DNA from: Scolanthus callimorphus
Lineage: Eukaryota > Cnidaria > Anthozoa > Actiniaria > Edwardsiidae
NCBI GenBank assembly: GCA_033964015.1
Contig: CM066915.1
Location: forward strand, 12,981,573 to 13,045,572
Length of the DNA: 64,000 nt
Direction of reading: 5' to 3'
This document shows positions 30,073-40,680 of the stretch, one piece after another. A model generated the notes under the pieces. That model was not told the DNA's origin and searched no databases. It worked only from the letters and a program-made list of their open reading frames with translations. Within the stretch, counting starts at the first letter, position 1. Each line of letters begins with the position of its first letter. The position numbers and the translations under genes were made by a program.

Positions 30073-32757
30073 TTGTAGAAGCCCATCTGCCGGATGCACA
30101 CTGTTTCGCGGACGACACTCAACTATACTTGTCCTTTGATCCCAACAGTAGCACGGATCTAGCGAATTCGTTGGATGCCATGGAGCTATGCATTAGTGAC
30201 TTACCGTACCGACTTCGAGTAACGTAACATTATACTCGCGAGCCGCGAGTCAAAAGTCGACACTCGAAAGACTCGCGGCTCGCGAGTAATTTTATAATAA
30301 GGAGCTCATTAAACAAGTCCAATCGATCCACTCGAAATGCGGTTGCTCGCGAGTCTTGCGAGTGTAGGAAATTTACAGGCGAAGATCAACCCATCTGATA
30401 CAATTGTCCAGAAGAGTTGTGAACGCTTTCAGCGAGGGGATTCTTTTCATGTTACAAAACTAGAATTTCGCAAGAATTTCCAAACTACCGTAACGTTAAA
30501 ATATATAGCTACCGTAAAAAATAATGAAAGTAATATTCAAAGCGTTCTTTTGACGTACCAGTTCTGTGAGGTCTATTTTTGAAGCGAACGCAAAACTTCG
30601 AAGTTTAGGTCTGAATTTGTGCCGGCCTTCTAGCGAGGAGACGCTAAAGTTTCGGTGAAATGTTTCGCTGTTTTTTCTTTCCTAGTAATAAAATACTAAA
30701 TAGTAACTATGAAATAATTAAAGTACTATAGGTAAGCTTTTTTCTTTCGGAAGTTTTGTGGGGTTTATTTACGAAGCGAGCGAGAAAACTTGGAAGTTAA
30801 CCGTGGGTTTGAATTCGTGCCCGGCCTTCGTGCTCGGTAATCAACAAACTAGTGAAAAGACGCTAGAATTGGCTAGAATATTCGGTGAACTGTTTGGCCG
30901 ATACCGGTAGTAATAAAACACTAAATAATAACTATGAAAGTCCTAAAGATAAGCGTTCTTCTTTCGTAAGTTTTGTGGGGTTTATTTGCGAAGCGAGCGA
31001 GAAAACCAGGAAAACTTCAAGGCTCTTGAATTCGTTCTATCTGCATGGGTGTTCGGAAAACGAAGACCCGGAAAACGAAGATCGAAGACGGAAGACCCTA
31101 CGGAAAACGAAGACCCAAAAACGAAGACCTCTACCATTGCTTCACAGAAATGATTATACAACATGGAGAGTCTAATAAATAGACATGAGTGTTATTTTTT
31201 TAATTAAGGGTCTTCGTTTTCCGAAAGCTGAAAGCGAAGACCCCCATAAAAATAGCGTATTTTTCATCAGTCTTTCTCAAAACCACTGCTAAGCTATCTT
31301 ATTTACACATAGAGTCCCAGTAGTCCCGCTGCTACGTAAAATACATGAGAGTTATTGAAAAAAATTCAGGGTCTTCGTTTTTCGAAAGCGGAAAACGAAG
31401 ACCCCGATGAAAAAAGCGTATTCTTCATTCTTAGGTGCTATTTTAGCGACAAGACAAGGGGTAAAATATCGGTGAAATGCCTTCGCTGGTTTTCTCTCTT
31501 AGAAATAAAACACTAAGTAATAACTATGAAACACTTTATGCAAGCTTTCTTCTGGCGTAAGTTTTGTGTATTTTATTTACGAAGCGAGCACGAAAACTTC
31601 GAAGTTTACGTTTGCAACAAAACAGCGACGAGACGCTAAAGTATCGTAGAATGTTTCGCCGGTTTTCTTTCCTAGTAATAAAACACTACATAATAACTAT
31701 GAAATAATGAAAGTACTATGGGTAAGCGTTCTTCTTTCGTACGTTTTGTGGGGTTTATTTACGAAGCGAGCAAGATGGATGTATCAGGATAAATTAAAGA
31801 TCAATGATGATAAGACTGAATTTCTTGTTATCGGATCGAAACAACAGTGGCAAAAAATTGTTCAGTTCGTGTTGGCTCGATAGATATTAAGCCTGTTTCT
31901 GAAGTTCGTAATCTTGGGGCCTGGTTCGACTCGCATTTCTCTATGTCGACCCATATATCAAAGTCTTGTAGTGCTGCTTTTTTCTGGCTACACAATATTA
32001 AGAAAATTAGCCAATTTCTGCCTAGGGAAAAATTAGAAATGGTGTTACACTCCTTTGTTACAAGTAGAATAGATTATTGTAATGGACTCCTTTTTTCTAC
32101 CAGACCGTGAACTAGGGAAATTGCAAAGAGTTCAAAATGCTGCAGCTAGGCTGCTTATGTTATGTAAAAAGTATGATCATATTACGCCAGTGTTACGGGA
32201 TCTGCATTGGTTACCGGTAAAATATCGAATCAATTTTAATATTTTATTATTAACTTTCAAGGCTCTTCATGGGATCGCACCTTCTTACATTACTGATTTA
32301 GTCAAGGTCAAAAATAATACACGCTATTCATTGCGTTCAAATGAGGGTGTCTGTTTAATGCATCCCCCAGGCAGGATGAAGAAGTCTTTTGGGGACAGAT
32401 CATTTAGCGTTGCTGCACCTACTTTATGGAATGATCTTCCTCCTACCCTCCGCAACATGTCTAACATTTCAAGTTTCAAAGGTCTTCTTAAGACACATTT
32501 GTTAAGACTTGCTTTTAACACTTTTTAGACTTTTTTATACTCAATTTTAATTAGTTTTTTTTTATTAATTATTATATTATTTATATATTTATATTTTATA
32601 TTATTCATTATCTTTGTATCTAACATTATCCCTATATTTTATTGTATATATATTTTAAATTGTACAGAATATGTAAGTTTACCATGTAATGCGCTTTTGA
32701 TCATTATATGTAAAAAGCGCAATATAAATTAATAAATTATTATTATAATTATTATAG
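30073..32757 (+). pseudogene. CR1/L2-like non-LTR retrotransposon, 5'-truncated and interrupted
   Basis: 30073-30192 encodes the reverse-transcriptase catalytic block HCFADDTQLYLSF (FADD at 30105-30116) as far as MELCISD. After the 1.6-kb insertion at 30193-31771, WMYQDKLKINDDKTEFLVIG resumes. Then come SRIDYCNGLL, LQRVQNAAARLL, WLPVKYRINFN and a C-terminus with APTLWNDLPPTLRNMSN, stop at 32528. A frame change at the T-run near 32090 separates two frames. An AT-rich 3' UTR ends in (ATT)n at ~32757. Polymerase, thumb and C-terminal regions are in canonical order, so the insertion is clearly secondary. Confidence 0.8.
30193..31771. mobile_element. 1.6-kb insertion inside the LINE, with degenerate tandem repeats
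   Basis: The insertion splits the reverse-transcriptase frame. Near its left end is an 18-bp perfect inverted pair (ACTCGCGAGCCGCGAGTC, 30234-30251; inverse 30270-30287). About five copies of a ~100-bp block ending TTTGTGGGGTTTATTTACGA and AGCGAGC occur at ~30545, 30690, 30910, 31505 and 31675. Between them, GGAAAACGAAGACCC motifs run in both orientations (31056-31407). No gene and no clear target-site duplication were found. Confidence 0.55.
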
Positions 32758-33079
32758 TAATCCTCAAATCACATATATCACTTGGCATTAGCCTAATAGG
32801 CAATGTAGGCAAGTTTTAGCGGCAGGACTGCCGATTTACAAGCAAATTTTGATGTAAATGCGTATTTTAAAAACAGTTATTATTATTTAAAAACAGTTAC
32901 TATTAAATTCAAACTTTGAAAACTGTTCATCCTGACAAGATTTCAAAAACTCATTGTTGCAATCCATTTCCATCCGCTCTGTAATAGGTCCATGAAGCCT
33001 ACAATCATGATCGCTTTGTAGTTAAAGGGCTATTTAACAAACCTAAACTTGTATTTTGGCTATCTATCAGTTATTTGTC

Positions 33080-33640
33080 ACCAAAGTGTGCTAAAATCGT
33101 GACACTGCTCCTTGAAAGCCAGAGACATTATTAACAGAAACAATAGACCGAGGTAAAGAGTTCCAAATATTAGGCCTCGAAAAAGAATAGTGAATTTTTT
33201 TATGTTAGTGCGGCAAGCATGTGAACGGTAATGGTCATAAGACCAGGTAAACTATGAATTTGGCTACTTGTAACCAACAGATTTGAAACGATTTCTGGTA
33301 GTAACGAATGGTGATAAGAGAACATAAATTTAGCAATATGAAACAATTTAATTTGGAAAATATCTAATACTTTGAGTCAAGCAAAAAGAGGGGCTGAATG
33401 TGCGCGGTAATCTGAATTAGTTATGGCTCGTACAGCTCGCTTTTGTAAAAAGAAGATTCTGTTTAAGTTAGATGTAGGGGTATGTGGAAGAACAAACAGC
33501 AGGACAGCATGATAAAGGATAAATTAAACTAATAATAGAGTGACAGTTTAGTTGTTTGGGAAAGAAAAAAGCCCTGACGGATAATATATTTAACATAGAG
33601 TACTTAAGTACAGATTTTTTCAGAATGGTAATAAAATGAC
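33080..33640 (-). pseudogene. Decayed LINE ORF2 C-terminal region
   Basis: On the minus strand: LQKRAVRAITNSDYRAHSAP (~33450), LDIFQIKLFHIAKFMFSYHH (~33330), then in another frame DHYRSHACRTN (~33230) and NIWNSLPRSIVSVNNVSGFQ (~33150). These follow the motif order of the region after the reverse transcriptase in CR1/L2-like LINEs. Stops and frame changes show decay. It belongs to a different subfamily from the plus-strand LINE just upstream. Confidence 0.65.
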
Positions 33641-33731
33641 TGCTATCAGGTGTTTTAATGATTATTTTATGTGTTCAATGACAAATCATTGTTTTCTCCT
33701 TTTACCCCATCACGGACACTAAAGCTTCTCC

Positions 33732-34225
33732 CTTCCCTGCTAGCAGAGCCTCTTTTCCTTTGTTTTCACTGGGCTGACAAACAGGAGGAAAAGAGACCTC
33801 TGCACTGGGTTGAAATTTCCTTTGTGTTGTTGCCATCCACAACCTTGGACAGATTGTTGACCGTTTCTTGAGCCCACTCAAGAAACGTGTATATTGACAA
33901 ACATTTTCTGCTGATGTCACATTATCAAAATGGACTTGGGCTCAAATAACATCAGCAGAAAACGTCTGTCAATATGCGTGCGCATATTATAGTGGGCTCA
34001 AGAATGGTCAGCAAACCATCCAAGGTTGTGGATGGCAGCAAAACAATGGTCCTTTCAACCCAGGGCAGAGGTCTCTTTTCTTCCTGCTCATCAACCCAGC
34101 AAATACAAGGGGAAACATGCATACAATACTGTACATAATAACTTTATTCACCCACAGGGTTCTTATCAGTCGCTAGAATACTGTAGCATCAGTTTTTCAA
34201 AGAGGCCTAGGTGCTAGCAGGGAAG
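33732..34225. mobile_element. MITE with CTTCCCTGCTAGCAG ends
   Basis: Ends CTTCCCTGCTAGCAGAGCCT and GTGCTAGCAGGGAAG are inverted, with arms running through CTCTTTTC...GTTGTGGATGGCA and meeting around 33960. A shorter relative lies at 36150-36262. Confidence 0.7.
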
Positions 34226-34360
34226 CTTCCCCTGAGCGTGTCCACAATAATGGGAGTCAACTTTTACATTATATAGGAAAATTCCATGTCACGTGAAATT
34301 CTATACAAACCCCTTTATGTTGTATAAAAATTTACTTTCCAAGGTAACCATCAAGATTTC

Positions 34361-34607
34361 TTAAAGAGGCTGTGTCAGCCGCCATTTTGACAGCATAGCG
34401 TTCATACCAAGTCAGAGAAAGCATCCTACTGTACATGTATTCCATCGGCTGATTTAGAGAATATAGAGCATTGCTCTCGATTGAATTTGGTAAACCAAAT
34501 CCTGAAACTTTGTTTTTAGATGTTTATTAAGAGATTTCTACACATTATTTGTCTTCTAATATCGAACATCACAATAACAAAGGACTTGGCTGACACGGGC
34601 TCTTTAA
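34361..34607. mobile_element. MITE with TTAAAGAGG ends
   Basis: TTAAAGAGGCTGTGTCAGCC and GGCTGACACGGGCTCTTTAA form the termini (20 bp, two mismatches). TTAA at both ends may be the target-site duplication. Confidence 0.7.
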
Positions 34608-34699
34608 TGGGACTAACACAAAACAGTAGTTATTAATTTCATGCAAACGTTTTAAAATGTATGTATGTATGTATTATCAATATTTATACAGGCTGGTCA

Positions 34700-35028
34700 A
34701 GTTCAGCTAATGCTGGTTTAAATTGAGGCCTGTGGTTAGTATTGTGAGCCCTGCACTGAAGATGGGCAGCTTCTGACGTCCCCGTGGTTCTTTAACGTCC
34801 CTCTGGTTCCGGTTACTGTAGTGCATGTGAGAGACGGGACCTACGATTTTACGTCCTTATCCGAGAAGACGCGAAGGTCTAACCATTTGCAGATGTTAAA
34901 GCAAAAGGCAGCACCTTCTCCTCAATTATTAGAAAAAGACCCTGAGTGTTGGCCCGTCCGGGGTTTGAACTCCCAACCTCCCGAACATAAGCCCGGCGCT
35001 CTACCACTGCGCTAACCGGTCGTTGGTT
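34700..35028 (-). mobile_element. tRNA-derived SINE
   Basis: The minus strand has a tRNA-like head at 35025-34950: A-box-like TAGCGCAGTGGTAG (35014-35001) and B-box GAGTTCAAACC (34972-34962), the internal RNA polymerase III promoter. A ~250-bp non-tRNA body follows toward 34700. The cloverleaf does not fold well (weak acceptor and T stems), so this is not a working tRNA gene. A 64-codon frame across it (34821-35015) is incidental. Confidence 0.75.
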
Positions 35029-35037
35029 AAAAAGATG

Positions 35038-35068
35038 TTAAGGTGACTCATTCGAAATTCAAAATGCA
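35038..35068 (+). repeat. Solo end of the TTAA element
   Basis: TTAAGGTGACTCATTCGAAA plus 11 further bases match the termini at 3979 and 20597 exactly and then diverge abruptly. It sits ~10 bp from the SINE head. It is a truncated copy or the footprint of an abortive event. Confidence 0.7.
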
Positions 35069-35689
35069 AGAATTGCAAAGCCCAAGGAACTTGTGAAAGG
35101 TCATCATTTTCAAGCAATTCAATAGGAAAGTAACGAAATAAATTGTGATTTGTTCAATAATTTGGTCTTCGTTGTTCTTTTTCATTTTGGCTAACCGATT
35201 CGCCCAGTCTCCAAAATCCTTACTAAAATTGTATTTACCAGAACTTGACAAATATTTCTTTGGTTGACCTGAAACTTGCTTACCCACAAGTATATGGGTT
35301 CTGTCCTTATTTTGCTTCTTGTCGCGGAATAAAGGCATATTTTAGGCAATTTTAGTTTGGTCATGTGACATGTGAAAACCAAGAATTCACACGTGTGGGT
35401 TTGACTTTGAGTAAAAAAGTTGAGGACAAGCCAATTCTTTGAACTTGTGGTTAAAGAATGGGATGACAAATGGTAGCAAAAAATAAATAAATAAAACAAC
35501 ACTGCTTTGCTTTCACAATTTCATTGTTTCAAATGTTTGCATAATTTTTTTATTAAAAAGTAACCATGAAAAAAGAAGGCAGCGCAAACATACTCTCATC
35601 TAAACACACCTTTCCACCAATCAGCGAGCGTGCATACTATCTAAAGTATTTTATAAAAGATATTGGTAACCTGGTGCCATCAATATAAT
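35069..35689. other. Stretch with one unassigned minus-strand open frame
   Basis: A 96-codon frame starts at ATG 35338 (-) and includes KDFGDWANRLAKMKKNNED, which looks protein-like, but no family is recognised and no splice-bounded structure was found. It may be a relic exon. The rest is unremarkable. Confidence 0.25.
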
Positions 35690-36115
35690 TGGGGGAGGGG
35701 CCCGGGGGGTTCTTCATATGTCGACCTGATAGGGGTGCTTGTCGTATTTTTTAGGGGTCAAAATCGAGTTTCAGGTATTTTTTAGGGGGTATCGGAGAAA
35801 AATTGTGGCTTTCACTAATTAATGGTATTTTTTAGGGGTACGCAAATGAATAAAAGGGTCACAAACCCAGTAAAACGTTGTCTTTCTTTCTTCGTTCATT
35901 TATAGCTCTAAAATAAGCTTGTTTTGAGATGAGAAACAATAAACAATAATAAAAAAGGTTTATTGTTGGTATTTTTTAGGGGTCATTTTGTTTTATAAGG
36001 TATTTTTTAGGGGTTGGATTTTTATGTCCTGGTATTTTTTAGGGTATATTTTCCGATGTCCCGACGAGCACCCCTATCACTCTTACATGGGAGAAACCCC
36101 CCCGGGGGAGGGGAC
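35690..36115. repeat. Element with repeated GGTATTTTTTAGGGG motif and G/C-run ends
   Basis: About eight copies of GGTATTTTTTAGGGG lie between a left GGGGGAGGGGCCCGGGGGGTT and a right AACCCCCCCGGGGGAGGGG, with partial inverted pairing (GGGGTGCTTGTCG / CGACGAGCACCCC). It is probably a MITE. A related motif (GGTATTTTATAGGGG) appears near 27222. Confidence 0.6.
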
Positions 36116-36149
36116 CCCAGTTTATTCTGACGCTCATGTCCTTTCAAGC

Positions 36150-36262
36150 CTGGAGTATCCCTTTCCTGTTTGCAGAGGCCTCTTTTCTTTGCATTTCGCT
36201 GGCTGAGGATTGCGAATTCAGAGAAAAGAGGCCTCTGGCTCTGCTAGCAGGGAAGAGTATCC
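36150..36262. mobile_element. Short relative of the CTTCCCTGCTAGCAG MITE
   Basis: Arms GGAGTATCCCTTTCC / GGGAAGAGTATCCC and GCAGAGGCCTCTTTTCT / AGAAAAGAGGCCTCT are inverted around ~36210; the family is shared with 33732-34225. Confidence 0.65.
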
Positions 36263-36301
36263 CATGTGGCTTATTGTTAACTTAAGTTAAGGCTTACTTA
36301 C

Positions 36302-36639
36302 TCCAAATGTGCCTCGAGCTCCCACTGCCACATTTCTGTCCCGCAACCACTATTTGGACATTGCATAACTCCAAGGTGAACTTGAATAGCTATGTTATCT
36401 TCAGGAATACTCGGCTTTAGCGGAGGAAAGGCATCTTGTCGCTGACATGTTGGACATTTTTCTAAACCAACTCTTCTCGCTCCATATGAATCATACAAAC
36501 ATTTTTCACATAATCTATGCTGACAAGAACCGTAAACCATCTTTAAACTAGGCGCCCAACATATCAAACAGTTAAACCTCTGCTCTAAAGACCCATGAAC
36601 GTTTTGAAAAACAGAATAATCAAACCGTTCTGTGTCCAT
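36302..36639 (-). CDS. RING / TRAF-type zinc-finger protein, first exon (partial)
   Basis: ATG at 36639 in strong context (A at -3, G at +4). C24-x2-C27-x11-C39-x-H41-x2-C44-x2-C47-x14-C62-x2-C65 is a complete C3HC4 RING finger, the E2-binding module of E3 ubiquitin ligases. CPNSGCG (94-100) begins a TRAF-type zinc finger that runs into the intron. A GTAAGT donor at 36301 (minus strand) ends the exon in phase 2, and the frame stops just beyond it. No downstream exon was recognised to the left, where MITEs and a SINE fill the sequence; the gene could continue far away or be truncated. Its role in ubiquitin signalling is inferred from the domains. Confidence 0.75.
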
Positions 36640-37084
36640 AATGTTCTTTTCTTAAATGTCTTCCCGCGGTTGTGCAAGGTCAGCTCCTCTGATCTGATTG
36701 GCTGATTGGCTGGGAGATGCACCCTCTGTACTTTGATTGGTGCAATAAATCACAAAGCAAAAAATAAGATAAGAAGGGAGGGGAGGGGAGGTTAAGAGAA
36801 ATTTAGTCGTACCGATCATTAATTTTAATAGGTATTTACTAGTATTGTTGTTCCATATTTTCTCACTTTTACCAGCCAGAAACACAATGGATGCCTCTTT
36901 AAAAATCATTACATTTATTTAACTTTTGTTGAAGCTTTTCTTCACACATAATTATCTTCATATTTCAGGATAGCGAGATTCATACCCGTAGGGCAAAGGC
37001 GATGACCCTACGACTCGACACCCGAATAGCTGTTTGATATCGAGTTTCTATCTACTCACCGCTCTAGCCGCCGCGTTTACCAAG
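36640..37084. promoter_or_regulatory. Divergent promoter between RING and SLC25 genes
   Basis: 445 bp separate the two start codons, which point away from each other. The SLC25 start sits in AAGATGGCG, a common YY1/Kozak-type start motif. No TATA box is obvious beside either start. A shared bidirectional promoter is inferred from spacing. Confidence 0.45.
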
Positions 37085-40000
37085 ATGGCGTCCGGCGATG
37101 TGGAGGATATCATCCCGCCATCCAGTCCAGATGAATCATTTCTTTATCGCTCGCTTAAGAATACAATATCTGGGACAGCTGAGGGATTTCTGTCTGCCTA
37201 GTTGGTCATCCATTCGATACCTTGAAAGTTCGATTACAAACTCAACCAGTTGACCGGCCTGTCTACAAGGGTCTTGTGGACTGCTTTATGAAAACTCTAA
37301 AATGGGAAGGCATCGGCGGACTCTATAAGGGTGTTGGTAAGAGTATGTTCCGATTACTGACTTTGTTTAGCGTCCATGATTGTCTTGCCTGGCTAACTAA
37401 TGAAGTATTCTAGAGTTATTTTCAAGGGGAGAGAACCTGTATATTGTTCCAAATTTCTATGCTTGTAACATCAAACTCACACTTACCTAAGGGGTCTTCT
37501 TTCGAACATATTGACTGCCCGCCTGTAGGCCTATCACTCGTAGGCATTCCATTTAAGCGCCAAGAGTGCATTGTTTTCGTTGTGCTTCTATAGAATTGTG
37601 ACAGACTATTAGAACTTATTTTTTTTTTGATAAACTAATGATAACTAATGCTCTCCTTAGACCATCCCCATCTTTATAACTTTATAATTTGAGCATAAAT
37701 AGTACATAAGTTAAAAAAAGCCATCAGTAGCTTGGTTAATTTAACAAGAATAATATTATGTTATCTGCAAAATGTGCTATTAAAAACACTGGTCTTATCA
37801 GCCTAAATACTTTAACAGTTATTCCTTGAGCCCAAATGGACTCTGAGTCGATAGCCGAATGGGCTATATTGACTCAGAGGTCATGAGGACGAGAGCAATA
37901 ATTGTTTTAGTGAAATCACACAGTAGGTCGATTTGCATAGCCAAAAGGTTTTGTGGTCTAGTCATTTGCCATTTTCTGGCTTTCAAATCGGACACTTTTC
38001 GCTACTAGTAGGCTGTAACTTATAGCATGCTAGTAGCTCAACCAATCAGAATGCAACATTGACAATATAGACCACTAGTTTAATTTGACTAATAGGAAAT
38101 AGTCACACATAACAATGATACAATACTTTGGACTGCACTACAAGCTTTATTATTATTTGCATAGAGTTTGAGTGGTTTTCAGAAACTACTTGAACTATTC
38201 TAGATCCATCCCTGCTCATTTTATTATCTCGGTAGTAAATTCATGTTGAGCCCATTTGAGCCTAATTTGTAAAGTGATGTCATGGTTGTTTAATGTTATA
38301 GGCAAGTGAGTTTGCAGAAATGAAAACCGCAGTATCAGCCGTACAACTGCACCACTTTTTACAGCCCGAGACATAGGCAAGCAGGGCCTGAGAGGGTACT
38401 AACCCTCTCCTGATACCGGTAGTCATGCTGTATTCATGTTCAGGGACATCAACTCTCCTGGTTTTGCCAGGAGTCCAAGATTTTTTGCTTCGTCTCCTGG
38501 GAAAAAATCAAGACGACTGCCATACATGTACTGTATTTCTCCCGGGACAATTTCAGGAAATTTCACCATTTCAATGGAGTCTCCAGATTTTTGCAGTCCT
38601 GAGTTGACGCCCCTGCATGTTATTGAAGAAAGTGAATACTTGCAATGTTGTCGTGCCTTCAAAGGCTTTCCTAGACTCTCCCTTGTCCATGGTGAAGTTT
38701 TAAAGCTTGCTTGTCATTGTTTTACAACTCATATTTTCACCTTGCTTCACTCGATTTTATCCATACTCTAAGAGAGATTGACTTGCGGAACTTCTAATCA
38801 TAGCCCAGGGAAGCAATTACTACACTATACAGTAACTGCAATAACTTGCCCACATGGGGAATAATATTATTTGGTTTTGTTCAAAGCCACATGACCCGAA
38901 ATCAACCAATGGCAGCCCTTTATTATATTATTTGAATGATATGCTACAATAGCCCAGGTTTGATTTACACTCCAATGCTCACAAGACAAAAGCTTCAATT
39001 CGAGGCTTTCTCCAAGTTCTAAGGGAGTGGTCATTATTTAATGGGGGGGGGGGATTTTTTTTCAAACCTGGGGCCCAAAAATTTAGATCCCCCCTAAAAT
39101 GCAAGCCCAAAATTTTGACCCCCCCCTCAAATGCTAGCCCAAAAAAATATGACCCCCCCCCCCCCCCCTCTCGTAGTGTTACTGTTATGCCATGTCAATA
39201 GAAAAATCACAGTTTTTTCGAACTCTTAAAAGAGTTGATTGATCCACGCCAAACTGATAATCACCATTGAACTAAAGTATTAGGATTCGTGGAAAAAAGA
39301 TGTCGCAGTTCCTCCTTCTTGTACATCGGACATTATCAACATGTGTTACTATGCAGTTAGGGACAGACGGATGCTTATACTATGTACAGCATCGGAAGAG
39401 TTCGGGTTTTTGGTCACAGGATTTTGGATTTTCGCTACTTATGAAGATATTCGGATTCAGGATTCTATTTCTTATCCAAGTGCTCTTTGGTGTATCAGTA
39501 CAGAGTTTGTTTAAAATCTGCACAATTTTAAAAAATCTGATTTTTAAAAATCTGGGACACGAAAATCGCACTGAAGAAATGGAGTCACGGAAGAAACATA
39601 ATAGAAAATTTCCAAAATTAAACATAGTCCAGTACGGTGTTTTAGTTTGTAAAGGTACCCTAAAAGCAGCCATCAATGTACCCTGTCTAACAATCAGCGC
39701 CCAAAAAATTTGGCCCCTCTCAAACGTAGGCCCAAAAATTTGAGCCCCCCCCCCCCTAAATTGGCGCCCTAAAAATCAAAGCCCCCCCCATATATTTGCC
39801 GCCCCCCCCCCCCCCCCCGTTAAAGAATGACCACTCCCTAATACATTTACAGTAATTTCAAAAAAGCCTCAACTTGAGGTTATTGTTTGTAGGCAATGGA
39901 GCGTAATTCGAACATATTATTGCTTACTTCTTGTTGTTATACTGTATGATTGCCTAGACGCCCTTTTGGTTCTTTTATTCAAAGTGAAATTAAGTTTCAA

Positions 40001-40342
40001 CGTTTTTTACAAAATTATATACAATTAAATCTGAAAATGAGATTCTTGAAGTTAACAAACATGATAAGGTTGTATATGTACATAGTTTTTGAATATTTTT
40101 TTATATATTTGTAATATTTACGCAATTTGCTCAGATTTTAACTGCAAAGTAGCGAAGTAGCAAACCATCTGTCCGTCCATCCATCCATCCATCCCTTCAT
40201 CTATCTATCTGATTGCTAAGAATTGCTAATGCTCTTGCTTTAAATTGTTATTGACCAATGACTATCATCTTGTATTTTTTCAGGCTCACCAATTGTCGGA
40301 CAGATGTTTTTCAGAGCAACTTTATTTGGCTCTTATTACCAA
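37085..40342 (+). CDS. Mitochondrial solute carrier (SLC25 family), exons 1-2, frame broken in exon 1
   Basis: Exon 1 is 37085-37336 (ATG in AAGATGGCG). GHPFDTLKVRLQTQP carries the carrier signature P-x-D-x-x-K/R at the end of helix 1, followed by YKGLVDCFMKTLKWEG and GLYKGVG, the first of three ~100-residue repeats. The donor GTAAGAG splits a Gly codon. Exon 2 is 40284-40342 (acceptor TTTTTTCAG, donor GTAAGA) and completes that Gly in frame, adding SPIVGQMFFRATLFGSYYQ. Between GFLSA and VGHPFDT the frame shifts around 37199-37203, with TAG read in the first frame. Either a base is missing from the assembly or the copy is a pseudogene. The motifs fit the carnitine/basic amino-acid carrier branch, but the substrate is unproven. 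The other two repeats were not found in the window. Confidence 0.75.
37813..38080 (-). mobile_element. MITE carrying ATTCTGATTGGTT, copy 2 (in SLC25 intron 1)
   Basis: Reverse complement of 29542-29810 with scattered differences; shares CTACTAGTAGGCT and the GACTCAGAG/CTCTGAGTC hairpin. It lies in the 2.9-kb first intron of the SLC25 gene. Confidence 0.7.
38081..39022. other. Intron sequence, no exon recognised
   Basis: SLC25 intron 1. A minus-strand frame at 38423-38662 looks protein-like (FPEIVPGEIQYMYG) but has no recognised family or splice boundaries and may be repeat-derived. Confidence 0.35.
39023..39838. mobile_element. PIF/Harbinger-like MITE with homopolymer-C interior
   Basis: Ends GGGAGTGGTCATT and AATGACCACTCCC are flanked by TAA on both sides (39020-39022, 39839-39841). 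The interior is framed by GCCCAAAAATTTGACCCCCCC-like units with long C runs, inverted on the two sides. The 147-codon frame at 39300-39743 has no motif. Confidence 0.8.
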
Positions 40343-40680
40343 GTAAGATGCTCTCTGGATATTCACAGGGAAAAATTCCTAAAAACCATAATGGTTTTTA
40401 TGTACTTCCCATCTTTGATAAAAAACATAAATGTATTTTAGAGAAAACCATTTATGGTTTTTCCATTTTAGAAATGTTTTTTTTTATGGAATAAACATCT
40501 GGAAATTTCCATATACCTCACCAAACCACACGAAGTTAAAACCCATTTATGGGTTTATAAAATCCATGTCCGTGTTCTCAGTAAAAAACATTTATGTTTT
40601 TTTATAATTCCATGAATGGGTTATATCTTTGAAAAAACGGTTTTCAACCAGAATTGTTTGTTGCATAAAACCATTAATTA

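Noticed and set aside
34950..35025. Functional tRNA gene on the minus strand
   Set aside because: A and B boxes are present but acceptor and T stems do not pair well and a SINE body follows.
39300..39743. 147-codon frame inside the PIF/Harbinger-like MITE
   Set aside because: Low-complexity F/L/I-rich reading with an overlapping antisense frame; no motif.
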